Origin: MGIIb-O2 sp002494975
GTDB taxonomy: Archaea > Thermoplasmatota > Poseidoniia > Poseidoniales > Thalassarchaeaceae
Reading direction: 5' to 3'
DNA: 64,000 bases
NCBI GenBank assembly: GCA_028355015.1
Contig: JAOMRN010000001.1
Span: forward strand, 1 to 64,000
Part shown: positions 1-8,305 of the stretch, piece by piece
How the letters are laid out: each line of letters opens with the position of its first letter
Numbering within the stretch: the stretch's first letter is position 1
Notes under the pieces: generated by a model
The model's input: the letters and a program-made list of their open reading frames with translations, nothing else
Databases searched by the model: none
Told to the model about the DNA's origin: nothing
Position numbers and translations under genes: made by a program

Positions 1-144
1 AACTAGTGCATCTACCAGTGAATCGTGTACACCAGTATTTGTTGCATTAGTTGGGATATCATCGTTAGAATCAGCCAATGCTATTGGTGATGTAACTAGA
101 AAGGCGGTCATTATTAGGGCTATCAATGCATTTCTTTTGTGCAT
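1..144 (-). CDS. Secreted protein, N-terminal fragment cut by window edge
   Basis: The reverse strand opens at an ATG (142-144) and stays open to the window edge, giving 48 residues beginning MHKRNALIALIMTAFLVTS. This is a classic signal peptide with a likely cleavage after ALA (residues 22-24), followed by a polar stretch ending in VHDSLVDALV. That last piece resembles the start of a fasciclin domain, but too little is visible to assign a family. The product is probably exported. The gene is divergent from crtI. Confidence 0.6.
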   Translation of the reverse strand, partial: MHKRNALIALIMTAFLVTSPIALADSNDDIPTNATNTGVHDSLVDALV

Positions 145-297
145 AATTTTCCCGCGTATTTGTAACACTATTTAATAGATGTATATTTTGTAAATACAGA
201 TTTCCGAATATGTATATTAATGCTTGTTCAGAATAAAATTTCAATTTTATTTTTTTAATAGATCATGATAATAATTGACTGAAATAAAAAACGCTTT

Positions 298-303
298 TTT
301 ATA
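298..303 (+). promoter_or_regulatory. TATA box of crtI (leaderless)
   Basis: TTTATA lies 24-29 nt before the ATG of crtI at 327, and no Shine-Dalgarno sequence lies between them. This spacing is what an archaeal promoter gives when transcription starts at or next to the start codon, so the mRNA is probably leaderless. Confidence 0.5.
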
Positions 304-326
304 TCTGTTAGGTCGTTAGCACAACT

Positions 327-1898
327 ATGAGTGTATCAAATTCTCAGGATGTTATAATTGTAGGAGCCGGTCCTGGTGGCCTTGCATCCGCCTTACTACT
401 AGCCCATTCTGGCGTTAAAGTAACAATGTTAGAAAAATCTTCTGAAGTTGGTGGACGTACTAAAATTGTAGAAATGGACGGATTTAAATTTGACAGAGGC
501 CCTACATTTTTCCATTACCCTGAAGTCATAGAAGAAATCTTTCAGGCAATAGGCAGAGATGCACATTCTGATCTTGGGCTCATCCCTTTAGATCCTTCAT
601 ATCGTCTAACGTTTGGAGCAGGAGGTTTCATTGATGCAACATCTAATCTAGATCAAATGACCCAGAGAATCAGAGAATTATCTGGAGATAAAAATGCGGA
701 AGGTTTTGAGAAGTATGTGCTCGAAAATAGGAAGAAACTAGATTATTCTCGGATATGTTTGCAGACTCCTTGGAAGGGTCCATCTGATTTGTTCACTAAG
801 AGAGCAATGAAAGTTGCAACTATACTAAAGCCATGGGCTTCTGTAGCTAGTGACCTCTCAAGATTATTTGATGATGAGAGAGTTAGGTTAGCTATGTCTT
901 TCCAAACTAAATACCTTGGAATGAGTCCTTTCCATGCTCCTTCATTATTTACAATCTTAGCCTTTTTGGAATATGAGTATGGTATATTTCATGCCAAAGG
1001 AGGCCTAGGTTCGATAACTAAGAAGATGGCTGATATCGCTATTGAGATGGGTGTAGAGATTAAATTGAATACTGAAGTTAAAGAATTAATCTATGATGGT
1101 AAAACAGTAATTGGTGTGAAAACTGATGAGGGCGAATATAGAGCAAAGAAAACAATTTTGAATGCAGATTTTGCTCATGCCATGACCACACTGGTCCCTG
1201 ATTCACGCCGAAAGCGTTGGTCCAATAAAAAATTACAGAAAAAAGGATATTCATGTTCTACATTCATGCTATACCTTGGTATGGATAAGTTATATCAACA
1301 ACCCCACCATCAAATTTATGCATCTAAAGAGTATGAAAATAATCTCAAAGATATAACTCAGCACAAAATAACATGGAATGATCCTTCACTATATGTTCAG
1401 AATGCTTGTATCACTGATCCTAGTATGGCACCCGATGGGAAATCTACTCTGTATGTGCTCGTACCAGTTCCTAATACTGATGAAAGTATAGTCTGGGACG
1501 ATATTAAGGATGATTATAGCGAGGTTATCTTAGACATGATGCAGGAGAAACTTGGCTTTGGTAACATCCGTGAATCAATTGTCTCCAAAACGATAGTAAC
1601 TCCCGATGACTGGAACTCATCTGATATCTATCGTGGTGCAGTATTCAACTTAGCACATTCCTTAGATCAGATGCTATGGAGGCGTCCTCACAATAGATTC
1701 GAAGAATTGGATAATCTATTCCTCGTGGGTGGAGGTACTCATCCTGGAAGTGGTCTCCCTACGATATTTGAAAGTGGAAGAATTACTAGTAAGCTAGTGC
1801 TTTCTGACTTAGGGGTTGAACCAGACTGGAATGGGATAGACACTTGGTTTGGAGATCTTAAGAAGCCGAAAAAAGTAAAATCAGTGGTATCGTTATGA
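327..1898 (+). CDS. crtI: Phytoene desaturase / carotenoid oxidoreductase (CrtI family)
   Basis: A 523-residue FAD-dependent amine-oxidase-fold protein. The N-terminal dinucleotide-binding motif GAGPGG is at residues 13-18, followed by the acidic strand end and GGRT typical of phytoene desaturases. The conserved C-terminal FAD/substrate block (LFLVGGGTHPGSGLP, near 465-480) is intact. Members desaturate phytoene toward lycopene or perform related carotenoid desaturations at the membrane. It leads a three-gene run with a lipoprotein and an ABA4-like gene, with phytoene synthase convergent downstream, which supports a carotenoid role. The exact number of desaturations cannot be read from sequence. 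Its stop overlaps the next ATG by 4 nt (ATGA), so translation is probably coupled. Confidence 0.88.
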   Translation: MSVSNSQDVIIVGAGPGGLASALLLAHSGVKVTMLEKSSEVGGRTKIVEMDGFKFDRGPTFFHYPEVIEEIFQAIGRDAHSDLGLIPLDPSYRLTFGAGGFIDATSNLDQMTQRIRELSGDKNAEGFEKYVLENRKKLDYSRICLQTPWKGPSDLFTKRAMKVATILKPWASVASDLSRLFDDERVRLAMSFQTKYLGMSPFHAPSLFTILAFLEYEYGIFHAKGGLGSITKKMADIAIEMGVEIKLNTEVKELIYDGKTVIGVKTDEGEYRAKKTILNADFAHAMTTLVPDSRRKRWSNKKLQKKGYSCSTFMLYLGMDKLYQQPHHQIYASKEYENNLKDITQHKITWNDPSLYVQNACITDPSMAPDGKSTLYVLVPVPNTDESIVWDDIKDDYSEVILDMMQEKLGFGNIRESIVSKTIVTPDDWNSSDIYRGAVFNLAHSLDQMLWRRPHNRFEELDNLFLVGGGTHPGSGLPTIFESGRITSKLVLSDLGVEPDWNGIDTWFGDLKKPKKVKSVVSL

Positions 1899-2488
1899 AG
1901 ACATTAGGGGTTATTTTTCTTCTTTTAAGCAGTGTACTAGCCGGATGCATATCTGAAACACAGGAGTTTATTGATGAAGAAATTCCCTCTAGTTCTCCAC
2001 CTGAGAGAATGTCATTTACAGCACCATTGATGTCCAACTATTCAAATAATACCGATTTAATCTTAGAAGAGTATGTTTCTGAAGGCCCAGTGCTTTTGAT
2101 TTGGGTGGCTGCAGGTTGTATGGGATGCCATTCTTGGACTGACATAATTTCAGATGAGGTTAACAATGGAAACATTAGCAATACCTCATTACTCAGTATA
2201 CATAGATATCCTTCTTTTGAATCCGTTTCTTACGTTGAAGAGGTATATGGTAATCATGAAAATGCAACTAATCCTGTTTCTTGGCCTCTGGTACTTCCTC
2301 CTGAAGATACCCCGGTAATCGATCTAGAATCGAGATCAGAAAGTACAGTCTCATTTTACGATTCCTTCGGTTATCCATCGACACCTACTCTTCAGATAAT
2401 GGATACTTTTGGAAAGATAATTTGGACATCTAAAACCTATTGGCCAACAACCGAAGTACTGGAAGAAATAAAGAATATAATTAATTGA
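1895..2488 (+). CDS. Lipoprotein with thioredoxin-like CxxC motif
   Basis: A 197-residue protein with a lipobox (LAGC, Cys18), predicting a lipid-anchored extracytoplasmic protein. After a low-complexity linker comes a strand-like PVLLIWVAAGC and a CMGC motif (C75, C78), placed as in thioredoxin-fold TlpA/ResA-like proteins. The later GYPSTPTL resembles the cis-Pro loop of that fold. It is therefore probably a membrane-tethered thiol-disulfide protein. It overlaps crtI by 4 nt and precedes an ABA4-like gene by 9 nt, so it is co-transcribed with carotenoid genes. Why a redox lipoprotein belongs there is not known. The fold call is by motif only. Confidence 0.6.
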   Translation: MKTLGVIFLLLSSVLAGCISETQEFIDEEIPSSSPPERMSFTAPLMSNYSNNTDLILEEYVSEGPVLLIWVAAGCMGCHSWTDIISDEVNNGNISNTSLLSIHRYPSFESVSYVEEVYGNHENATNPVSWPLVLPPEDTPVIDLESRSESTVSFYDSFGYPSTPTLQIMDTFGKIIWTSKTYWPTTEVLEEIKNIIN

Positions 2489-2497
2489 AGTGATAAT

Positions 2498-2926
2498 ATG
2501 GATGTTTATGATTTTTCGTTTTTCTTGTCCACAATGTGGGTTGGACCTTTTTGGATAGCAATGTTGCTGTACCCTAATCACGAGATGACTCACAAATTAA
2601 TGCAGGGTCCTTGGTTTTTCTTCGGCCCTATTGCCATATGGTACATTCTCTCTCTTTCAGATATATCTGGTTTAGTTAATTTAATCTCAGATACCTTAGA
2701 TCCTTCAAATGCCTTACAGGGTCTTGCCGATCTTTTAGGGACAAAGCCTGGAGCATCAGCTGCTTGGGCTCACATGGTTGCAGGTGATATCTTCGTAACT
2801 CGATGGATATGGAAAAGATGTATTGAATCTGAATGTGAAAAATGGAAATCAATCATCTCGATATTTTTCGGTGTTATGTTAATGCCAATTGGTTTAGGAC
2901 TTACATTGATATTAGTAAGAAAATAA
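2498..2926 (+). CDS. ABA4-like (DUF4281) membrane protein
   Basis: A 142-residue protein with about four hydrophobic segments. The conserved-looking stretch AWAHMVAGDIFVTRW (residues 89-103) matches the signature of ABA4-like/DUF4281 proteins. The plant members (ABA4) are needed for neoxanthin formation, and bacterial homologues often sit beside carotenoid genes. It is the third gene in the crtI run and is convergent with crtB, so a role in carotenoid modification or handling is likely. The reaction in archaea is unknown. The family match is by recall of the motif and should be confirmed by profile search. Confidence 0.65.
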   Translation: MDVYDFSFFLSTMWVGPFWIAMLLYPNHEMTHKLMQGPWFFFGPIAIWYILSLSDISGLVNLISDTLDPSNALQGLADLLGTKPGASAAWAHMVAGDIFVTRWIWKRCIESECEKWKSIISIFFGVMLMPIGLGLTLILVRK

Positions 2927-2946
2927 TTTTTAATAAAAAATTATTT
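2921..2946. terminator. Bidirectional terminator between convergent carotenoid genes
   Basis: A perfect 11-bp inverted repeat (AAATAATTTTT at 2921-2931, AAAAATTATTT at 2936-2946) with a 4-nt loop, flanked by further T and A runs on both strands. It lies exactly between the stops of the ABA4-like gene and crtB, so it can serve either strand as a T-rich archaeal terminator. Confidence 0.6.
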
Positions 2947-2950
2947 TTTA

Positions 2951-3970
2951 TTATTCTTTAGACAATGACCATAATCCAAGAGCCGAAAGAGCGAAACCAA
3001 TTTTTTTCATAAAACCCAATTGTAACCTCTTAGATAGGATATCTCCATTTCTTTTCTCAGCTTCAGACAGAATACTTGAGTAAACGGCACACATCATTTG
3101 AGGATTCCTTCTAGAATCATTTTCGATTAATGGGATCAAATTCAAAGCATTATTTTTATGCGTCCGTGTTCTACTGATGTAGTGTTTCATAAATCGCTTC
3201 CATTTCTTACTATTAGCCAAATTCGTATTTTCAATTTCTTGCGGTTGTATACCAAACATTTCTAATTCGCCAGTTGGTAAATATAGTCTACCTCTTTCTC
3301 TATCTTCTTGTATGTCTCTAAGTACATTTACCATTTGTAAGAATATACCCATTTCTTCAGCATACTCTCGTGCATCTGGATTAGAATAACCATATATTTC
3401 TATGAGACTTAGCCCAACAGTAGAGGCTACTTTGAAGCAGTAACTTCTCAAATCCTCGAAATTTTCGTAATTAGTTGGAAATAAATCATCTTCCATTCCT
3501 TCAATGAGTAATTTTAAATCTGAAATTCTAATAGGGAACTTTTTCATTGTATCTTCTAGTGCAATGAAAATAGGATGATTTACAGGCATATTTTTTTCTA
3601 TAGAATCAAGATTATCTCTGAACCATAACAATGCTCTTACTCTTTGAAAATGACTTTTATCATCATTTACTGGTTCACTCATTCTTTCTATCGCCAGAGC
3701 AATAGATCTGTATTCTGCTCTTTCATTCAGAGAACTCAAATCTTTAGCATTTAAGTTGGATAAATTAGGTAGCCAATCTCCGTCGACAATATCATCTACC
3801 TTTCTACAGAAAGCGTACAATGCATGCACAGAACATCGTTTTTCCAAAGGTAATGATTTGAATGAACGCAAGAATGAAGTCGATGCAGATTTAGTGATAT
3901 CTTCGCATATCTGGTATGCTTGAGGTATTGAAATCGGTCCGAGAATTTTCGGCTCGTTGAGCAATACCAT
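2951..3970 (-). CDS. crtB: Phytoene synthase (squalene/phytoene synthase family)
   Basis: A 339-residue all-alpha prenyl-transferase family protein. It has both Asp-rich diphosphate/Mg-binding motifs: DDIVD at residues 59-63 and DIQED in the block NVLRDIQEDRERGRLYLP near 215-232. Members condense two geranylgeranyl diphosphates head-to-head into phytoene. With crtI on the opposite strand next to it, the first two steps of C40 carotenoid synthesis are encoded here. The RGRLYLP signature favours phytoene over squalene synthase, though sequence alone does not exclude a squalene-type product. Confidence 0.88.
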   Translation of the reverse strand: MVLLNEPKILGPISIPQAYQICEDITKSASTSFLRSFKSLPLEKRCSVHALYAFCRKVDDIVDGDWLPNLSNLNAKDLSSLNERAEYRSIALAIERMSEPVNDDKSHFQRVRALLWFRDNLDSIEKNMPVNHPIFIALEDTMKKFPIRISDLKLLIEGMEDDLFPTNYENFEDLRSYCFKVASTVGLSLIEIYGYSNPDAREYAEEMGIFLQMVNVLRDIQEDRERGRLYLPTGELEMFGIQPQEIENTNLANSKKWKRFMKHYISRTRTHKNNALNLIPLIENDSRRNPQMMCAVYSSILSEAEKRNGDILSKRLQLGFMKKIGFALSALGLWSLSKE

Positions 3971-4075
3971 GCACTTGTGAAATATACATAGAATATGAAG
4001 GGGTGTTTATCGATTGCTGAATTTGCAGAGTTATCTGTCCCTTATGTTGAAGGATGAAACCTCTTCCGGACGACT

Positions 4076-4405
4076 ATGGGAGATGGAAACATACTCACAG
4101 ATTTGGAACGCAGTGATGAAGATTGTGTACTGAGATTTGATGACGGGCAATCTTTCACATTGAGTTATGTCTCAATAAGATCTAGGTGTCAATGTGCTAA
4201 GTGTAAGCCTAGGCAAGAGAATGAACAGAAAATTCTTGAATTAGAAGAAGAAATTTCCCGATTAATGCTAGAAAAACCGAAAGTCGAGCTAGTTGGGAGA
4301 TATGGTCTCAGATTTGAATGGCCTACTGGTTGTTCCTCTGGAATACATTCATTTTCCCACTTGAGAAAGGTTTGTGAAGAACTCGGTAAATCTTTGAGTC
4401 AGTAA
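4076..4405 (+). CDS. DUF971 / GBBH-like N-terminal domain protein
   Basis: A 109-residue protein with the layout of the DUF971 (gamma-butyrobetaine hydroxylase-like N-terminal) domain: LRFDDGQSFTLSYVSIR, then RCQCAKCK with three cysteines, then an ending strand-helix VGRYGLRFEWPTGCSSGIHS. In other organisms this domain occurs alone or on Fe-S carrier proteins, and a role in Fe-S or metal handling has been proposed. A Glu/Lys-rich helical insert lies between the halves. It is the first gene on the plus strand after crtB and may be a single-gene unit ahead of Pus10. Confidence 0.65.
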   Translation: MGDGNILTDLERSDEDCVLRFDDGQSFTLSYVSIRSRCQCAKCKPRQENEQKILELEEEISRLMLEKPKVELVGRYGLRFEWPTGCSSGIHSFSHLRKVCEELGKSLSQ

Positions 4406-4488
4406 TTTAAGTATCCGAAGTGCTGAAATGCAGCCTCTGATTCGCAGGTACATCGAATATACGGGTCAACTCCGTTTTTCGATAGGTG

Positions 4489-5916
4489 ATGAAGATGAAA
4501 GAAGATAATCATAAGGCCGATTCCGATGATGAGGATTCTTGGGCTCTTTATGCAGATGCAGGATATGGTCAGTCCGAGGTAGAAGTCGATGAAAATCTGG
4601 AAATTAATCCTTTAGAAGAGGAAGTTTGGTATGATGGCGATGATTTTGAGTTTGAAGGTGCAACAATAAACTGGGATGCACCACCGTGCCCTGCACCTCT
4701 AGGAATAGAACATATCATTCGTATCGGTTGTTGTGATTTTTGTGTTCAGAGGCTTTCTGGAAGGCGCACAGCATCAAAAGGAGAAGAAGGCGGGCAAGAA
4801 ATAAGAAAAGAAGCTTATCAAAGAAACTCTGAATTAGAATCATCTGTCAAAAATGACCTCTGCCCAATGTGTGAGAATTTATTTGATGACATTGATAATA
4901 TAGTGGTAAGAATTATTGATAAAATTGGTGAAGTAGAACATTCAACGATTCAACTTGGCATTCACCTACCTAAGGATTTAGTGGAAGAAGAAGATAGGAT
5001 TCGCTCAAGACACGGCTCTCCTGGCTCTGCCCCTCTCAAACCTTCATTCGTCAGCCAAATACAATCTAAACTTTCAAACTTAGTTAATGGGGTCACTTAT
5101 GTTAAAGAAAGGCCAGATTTAATGATTTTAGTAGATGGATTAACTTTGATGGTTGAGGTAGATATCCGGCCTGTGTTCATGTATGGGCGATATCGTAAAT
5201 TAATTCGAGATCTTCCTCAAACTCGATGGCCATGCCGTGCTTGTCGTGGACGTGCACAAGGATGTGAATCATGTAATGAGACGGGGTTACAGTATCCAGA
5301 TTCTGTTCAAGATCTAATTGGTGAGCCAATTCGTCTTTCTTTAGGTGCAGAAGATACATCTTTCCATGGAATGGGCCGAGAAGACATAGATGTTAGATGC
5401 CTAGGAATGGGACGCCCTTTTGTTATTGAAATTAAAAAACCAGGAACTAGATTGGCTAATCTTGAAGAAATTCAGAAAGCAGTAAATGAAAATGCAGTAG
5501 ATAAGGTTGAAATTAATAGTTTGAGATGGTCAGATCGCCGAGAAGTCGTTAAAGTCAAAGAAAGTCGTTCTGAGAAATCATATACAATACGATTCAAAGT
5601 AGATGGCATACCAGATGAGAAAACAGCAATTGAAGCAATTTCGTCGCTTTCAGGTGTAGAGTTATCTCAAGAGACTCCTAAGCGTGTCGCTCACCGCCGA
5701 GCGGCGAAAAATAGGAAAAGAAAAGTAGTCTCACTTTCTGATATTATTGTTGAAGAAGATGAAATCCAATTTTCGGTTAGATGTGAGGCTGGAACGTATG
5801 TCAAGGAACTAGTTCACTCCGATGAAGGCCGAACAGTGCCCTCTGTTCGTAGCGTGTTAGGGGACAAAGAATGCACAGTTCTTTGGCTAGATGTTGAAGA
5901 GATTCACTATGAATGA
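4489..5916 (+). CDS. pus10: tRNA pseudouridine(54/55) synthase Pus10
   Basis: About 475 residues. Archaeal Pus10 forms pseudouridine at positions 54 and 55 of the tRNA T-loop. The catalytic motif GREDID (near residue 297) with the following VRCLGMGRPFVIEIK, and the C-terminal block RCEAGTYVKELVHSDEGR, are typical. The N-terminal THUMP-type zinc module shows CCDFC (82-86) and CPMC (126-129). A further CRACRGRAQGCESC (250-263) lies before the catalytic core. The first 60 residues are strongly acidic, which is longer than in compact archaeal homologues. A GTG at 4486 directly precedes the chosen ATG; both follow an AGG-like ribosome site. It is followed by the eL21 gene. Confidence 0.9.
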   Translation: MKMKEDNHKADSDDEDSWALYADAGYGQSEVEVDENLEINPLEEEVWYDGDDFEFEGATINWDAPPCPAPLGIEHIIRIGCCDFCVQRLSGRRTASKGEEGGQEIRKEAYQRNSELESSVKNDLCPMCENLFDDIDNIVVRIIDKIGEVEHSTIQLGIHLPKDLVEEEDRIRSRHGSPGSAPLKPSFVSQIQSKLSNLVNGVTYVKERPDLMILVDGLTLMVEVDIRPVFMYGRYRKLIRDLPQTRWPCRACRGRAQGCESCNETGLQYPDSVQDLIGEPIRLSLGAEDTSFHGMGREDIDVRCLGMGRPFVIEIKKPGTRLANLEEIQKAVNENAVDKVEINSLRWSDRREVVKVKESRSEKSYTIRFKVDGIPDEKTAIEAISSLSGVELSQETPKRVAHRRAAKNRKRKVVSLSDIIVEEDEIQFSVRCEAGTYVKELVHSDEGRTVPSVRSVLGDKECTVLWLDVEEIHYE

Positions 5917-5995
5917 GTTATTTATCAAATCCGAGTCCTTAAGAATACGAGGCAGGTCGACCGCTTCCAAGACCTATGGTCTGTAAGGTGATATC

Positions 5996-6292
5996 ATGGT
6001 AACAAGGACGCATGGACAACGCCAAGGAACACGTTCAATTCTTAAGAAAAGTAAGCGTGATAAAGGCCGAGTTTTCATTAATAGAGTAATGTACCCGTAT
6101 GCTGAAGGAGATAGAGTTGCTATCGTATTAGATGGTGCGCAACACAAAGGCATGCCTCACCGTCGATTCCAAGGCCGTACAGGTACTATTGCAGGAAAGC
6201 AAGGTCGAGCTTATGTTGTTAATTTCAAAGATGGTAATATGAAAAAGACCGTAGTTGCTCGTCCGGAGCATCTTAAACCAATTAAGGGATGA
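5996..6292 (+). CDS. rpl21e: 50S ribosomal protein eL21 (L21e)
   Basis: A 98-residue basic protein with the full eL21 layout: an N-terminal GQRQGTRSILKKSKRDKGR, the SH3-like core with YAEGDRVAIVLDGAQHKGMPHRRF, and GRTGTIAGKQGRAYVV. The family is restricted to Archaea and Eukarya and binds 23S rRNA. A GGTGAT ribosome site lies just before the ATG. Its stop overlaps an in-frame ATG of rpo4, and it starts the conserved archaeal run eL21-Rpo4-DUF655-RsmA. Confidence 0.95.
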   Translation: MVTRTHGQRQGTRSILKKSKRDKGRVFINRVMYPYAEGDRVAIVLDGAQHKGMPHRRFQGRTGTIAGKQGRAYVVNFKDGNMKKTVVARPEHLKPIKG

Positions 6293-6297
6293 TTTTA

Positions 6298-6651
6298 ATG
6301 AGTGAGAAAGAATTTGTAGATTTTGCTACTGTACGTGAACTTTTATCCGATGCACGCGAAAGACGTGGAGATCTTTCCTATGAGCAAATCATGGCCCTTC
6401 AACATGCAGAGTGGGCAGCATCCACTAATCGTGGCGGAACAAAAACTGATGCTAAGGTTTTCGTTGCACTATACAATGCCCTATCTGAAAATGAAAAACT
6501 ATCTCAATACCCTGAAATATGCTCTAAATTGGCAGAATTAACTCCGTTAAATGTCAAAGGAGTTAGAGTTATAATTTCAAGTAAAAGAATTGCAATGGAT
6601 ACTTCAGAGGTAGAAGATATCATTACTACCATTCGTCAACACGTACTTTGA
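6298..6651 (+). CDS. rpo4: DNA-directed RNA polymerase subunit Rpo4 (RpoF)
   Basis: About 117 residues with the Rpb4/RpoF pattern: TVRELLSDARERRGDLSYEQ, a central helix block ending in LSQYPEICSKLAEL, and the HRDC-like end NVKGVRVIISSKRIAM. Rpo4 pairs with Rpo7 to form the stalk of archaeal RNA polymerase. The ATG at 6298 is preferred because it gives the usual short MSEKEF start; another in-frame ATG at 6289 overlaps the stop of eL21. Gene order eL21-Rpo4-DUF655 is conserved in many Euryarchaeota. Confidence 0.92.
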   Translation: MSEKEFVDFATVRELLSDARERRGDLSYEQIMALQHAEWAASTNRGGTKTDAKVFVALYNALSENEKLSQYPEICSKLAELTPLNVKGVRVIISSKRIAMDTSEVEDIITTIRQHVL

Positions 6652-6722
6652 GTATAGAAATCCGTGTGTTTCTTCAATGAGTTAATTCTTGAATAAAGAC
6701 CTGTCTGAGGTAGTTGAGCGTA

Positions 6723-7295
6723 ATGCATGCGAGTTCCCCTTCTGAGGCCGGAGATGGCCCAATATCTCCTTTTTCAGGTGAAACACATTTGAGAATATTG
6801 GATATGTCCGATAGAAGGCCTGTTGGGCATGAAGTACATGCACTAACTGAACCGTCTCTATATTTGGTTCGTGCTAAAGTATTAGTCAAAGATGGTGTAA
6901 GTAATGGCGTAAAAGTTGCAGTATCCGAAAATAAACTAGGGCCAATGTCTCTACTCCGATATCGTGATCTTTCAACAACCAGTGAAGATGAACTTCTCAA
7001 TGAACTAGTTGGTGCCATAAGGGATAACTCAGAACTACATCTTGGATTTTATAATCGTGCTAATAATATTTCTTTGAAAGTACATGCTTTCCAACTTCTT
7101 CCAGGGATAGGCAAGTCTAAGGCGCAAAAAATGGTACAATCCCGTGGAATGGCCGGATGGATGGAGTTTTCAGAAGTAGACGAGGCTTGTGAAATTGATT
7201 CAGTCAAGTTACTAGCAGAGAGGTACCTTATAGAAATCGAAGATCCACTAAACAATCGTAGTATTCTTGATCATCTAATACGTACGTCTAATTAA
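6723..7295 (+). CDS. DUF655 family helix-hairpin-helix protein
   Basis: About 190 residues. The N-terminal part is beta-rich (OB-like) and a helix-hairpin-helix motif KVHAFQLLPGIGKSKAQKM lies near residue 120-140. This is the layout of archaeal DUF655 proteins, which are probable nucleic-acid-binding proteins always found between rpoF and the rRNA dimethylase gene, as here. A role in RNA or ribosome biogenesis is inferred from context only. A TTG at 6714 is an alternative start; GAGG at 6707-6710 is too close to the TTG and fits the ATG at 6723 better. Confidence 0.82.
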   Translation: MHASSPSEAGDGPISPFSGETHLRILDMSDRRPVGHEVHALTEPSLYLVRAKVLVKDGVSNGVKVAVSENKLGPMSLLRYRDLSTTSEDELLNELVGAIRDNSELHLGFYNRANNISLKVHAFQLLPGIGKSKAQKMVQSRGMAGWMEFSEVDEACEIDSVKLLAERYLIEIEDPLNNRSILDHLIRTSN

Positions 7296-7307
7296 TTAGG
7301 AATTAAT

Positions 7308-8213
7308 ATGGATGATTTAACTCCCCGACTTCTTGTCGATTTACTTAGAGACCATATTGTTCCCGACAAATCATTGGGTCAACATTTTCTTTTAGATACG
7401 AAGATAATCTCTCGCTCTATTGAAATTTGTAGTGAAGAGGGGTTCCCAATTAATTCGAAATCTAAAGTTCTTGAGATAGGGCCAGGCCCCGGTTCATTGA
7501 CATTATATCTTTTGAGAAATGAAGCCTATGTTTTTGGCATAGAAATTGACGAGGAAGCGATTCTTCATTTAGATAGAGTATTTGGAGATGCTAATGGCCA
7601 ACTAGAAATTATTTCTGGAGACGCTCTTAGGCTAAATTGGCCTTTGGGTTTGACACATATAGTAGCAAATTTACCTTACCAAATTTCAAGCCCAGTCTTA
7701 GATAAAATTCAACAATATCATTTTAAAAACCCTCTAAATGTCATCGTATTACTTGTCCAAGATGAATTTGCAGAAAGAATGTCCATGGAACATTATGGAT
7801 CTCTAAGCCCTCTAGGTTTATCCCTATGGCTCGATTTTGACGTTAAATTAGATAAAAAAGTACCTGGCGGTGCTTTCAGTCCTGCTCCTCGTGTTAATTC
7901 TAGAATTGTATCTCTGGTGCCAGTAGATCGTTCTCAGGAGAATGGAGAGATTTCTCGTAAGATGTTTAAGATAATAACTCAACATTGTTTTTCAAGCCGT
8001 CGGAAAAAAATTAGAACATTATTATCCCAAGTCCCTCGAAGAATTAGTCGAATAAAAGGATGGCATAAATCACGTTGGAAGGCAGCTGTGGAAGATTTAT
8101 TGTTAAATCCACCAGATACATTTTCTAATGAATGGTTTGAAAACAGACCAGACATGCTAGAACCTGAAGAATGGGCAATAATTGCTAATAGAATATCTTC
8201 ATTTAATGAATAA
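7308..8213 (+). CDS. rsmA: 16S rRNA (adenine-N6,N6) dimethyltransferase RsmA/KsgA/Dim1
   Basis: A 301-residue SAM-dependent methyltransferase. SLGQHFLLD is at residues 22-30, the SAM motif LEIGPGPGS at 55-63, and the target-adenine motif NLPYQISSP at 121-129. The C-terminal domain has RKKIRTLLSQ, typical of the family. The enzyme dimethylates two adjacent adenines in helix 45 of 16S rRNA during small-subunit maturation. It is the last gene of the eL21-Rpo4-DUF655-RsmA run, separated from DUF655 by 12 nt. Confidence 0.93.
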   Translation: MDDLTPRLLVDLLRDHIVPDKSLGQHFLLDTKIISRSIEICSEEGFPINSKSKVLEIGPGPGSLTLYLLRNEAYVFGIEIDEEAILHLDRVFGDANGQLEIISGDALRLNWPLGLTHIVANLPYQISSPVLDKIQQYHFKNPLNVIVLLVQDEFAERMSMEHYGSLSPLGLSLWLDFDVKLDKKVPGGAFSPAPRVNSRIVSLVPVDRSQENGEISRKMFKIITQHCFSSRRKKIRTLLSQVPRRISRIKGWHKSRWKAAVEDLLLNPPDTFSNEWFENRPDMLEPEEWAIIANRISSFNE

Positions 8214-8305
8214 ATAAGATAATTATGACCGCGACTTGATATTATACGCATGGTTCCGCGGGACTACTGCGCAGCGGACATACATTCGCGCAAGGGGGCA
8301 CTAAT

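Noticed and set aside
6674..7018. Minus-strand frame opposite the DUF655 gene
   Set aside because: It is the Ser/Arg-rich antisense of a conserved gene in a conserved gene order.
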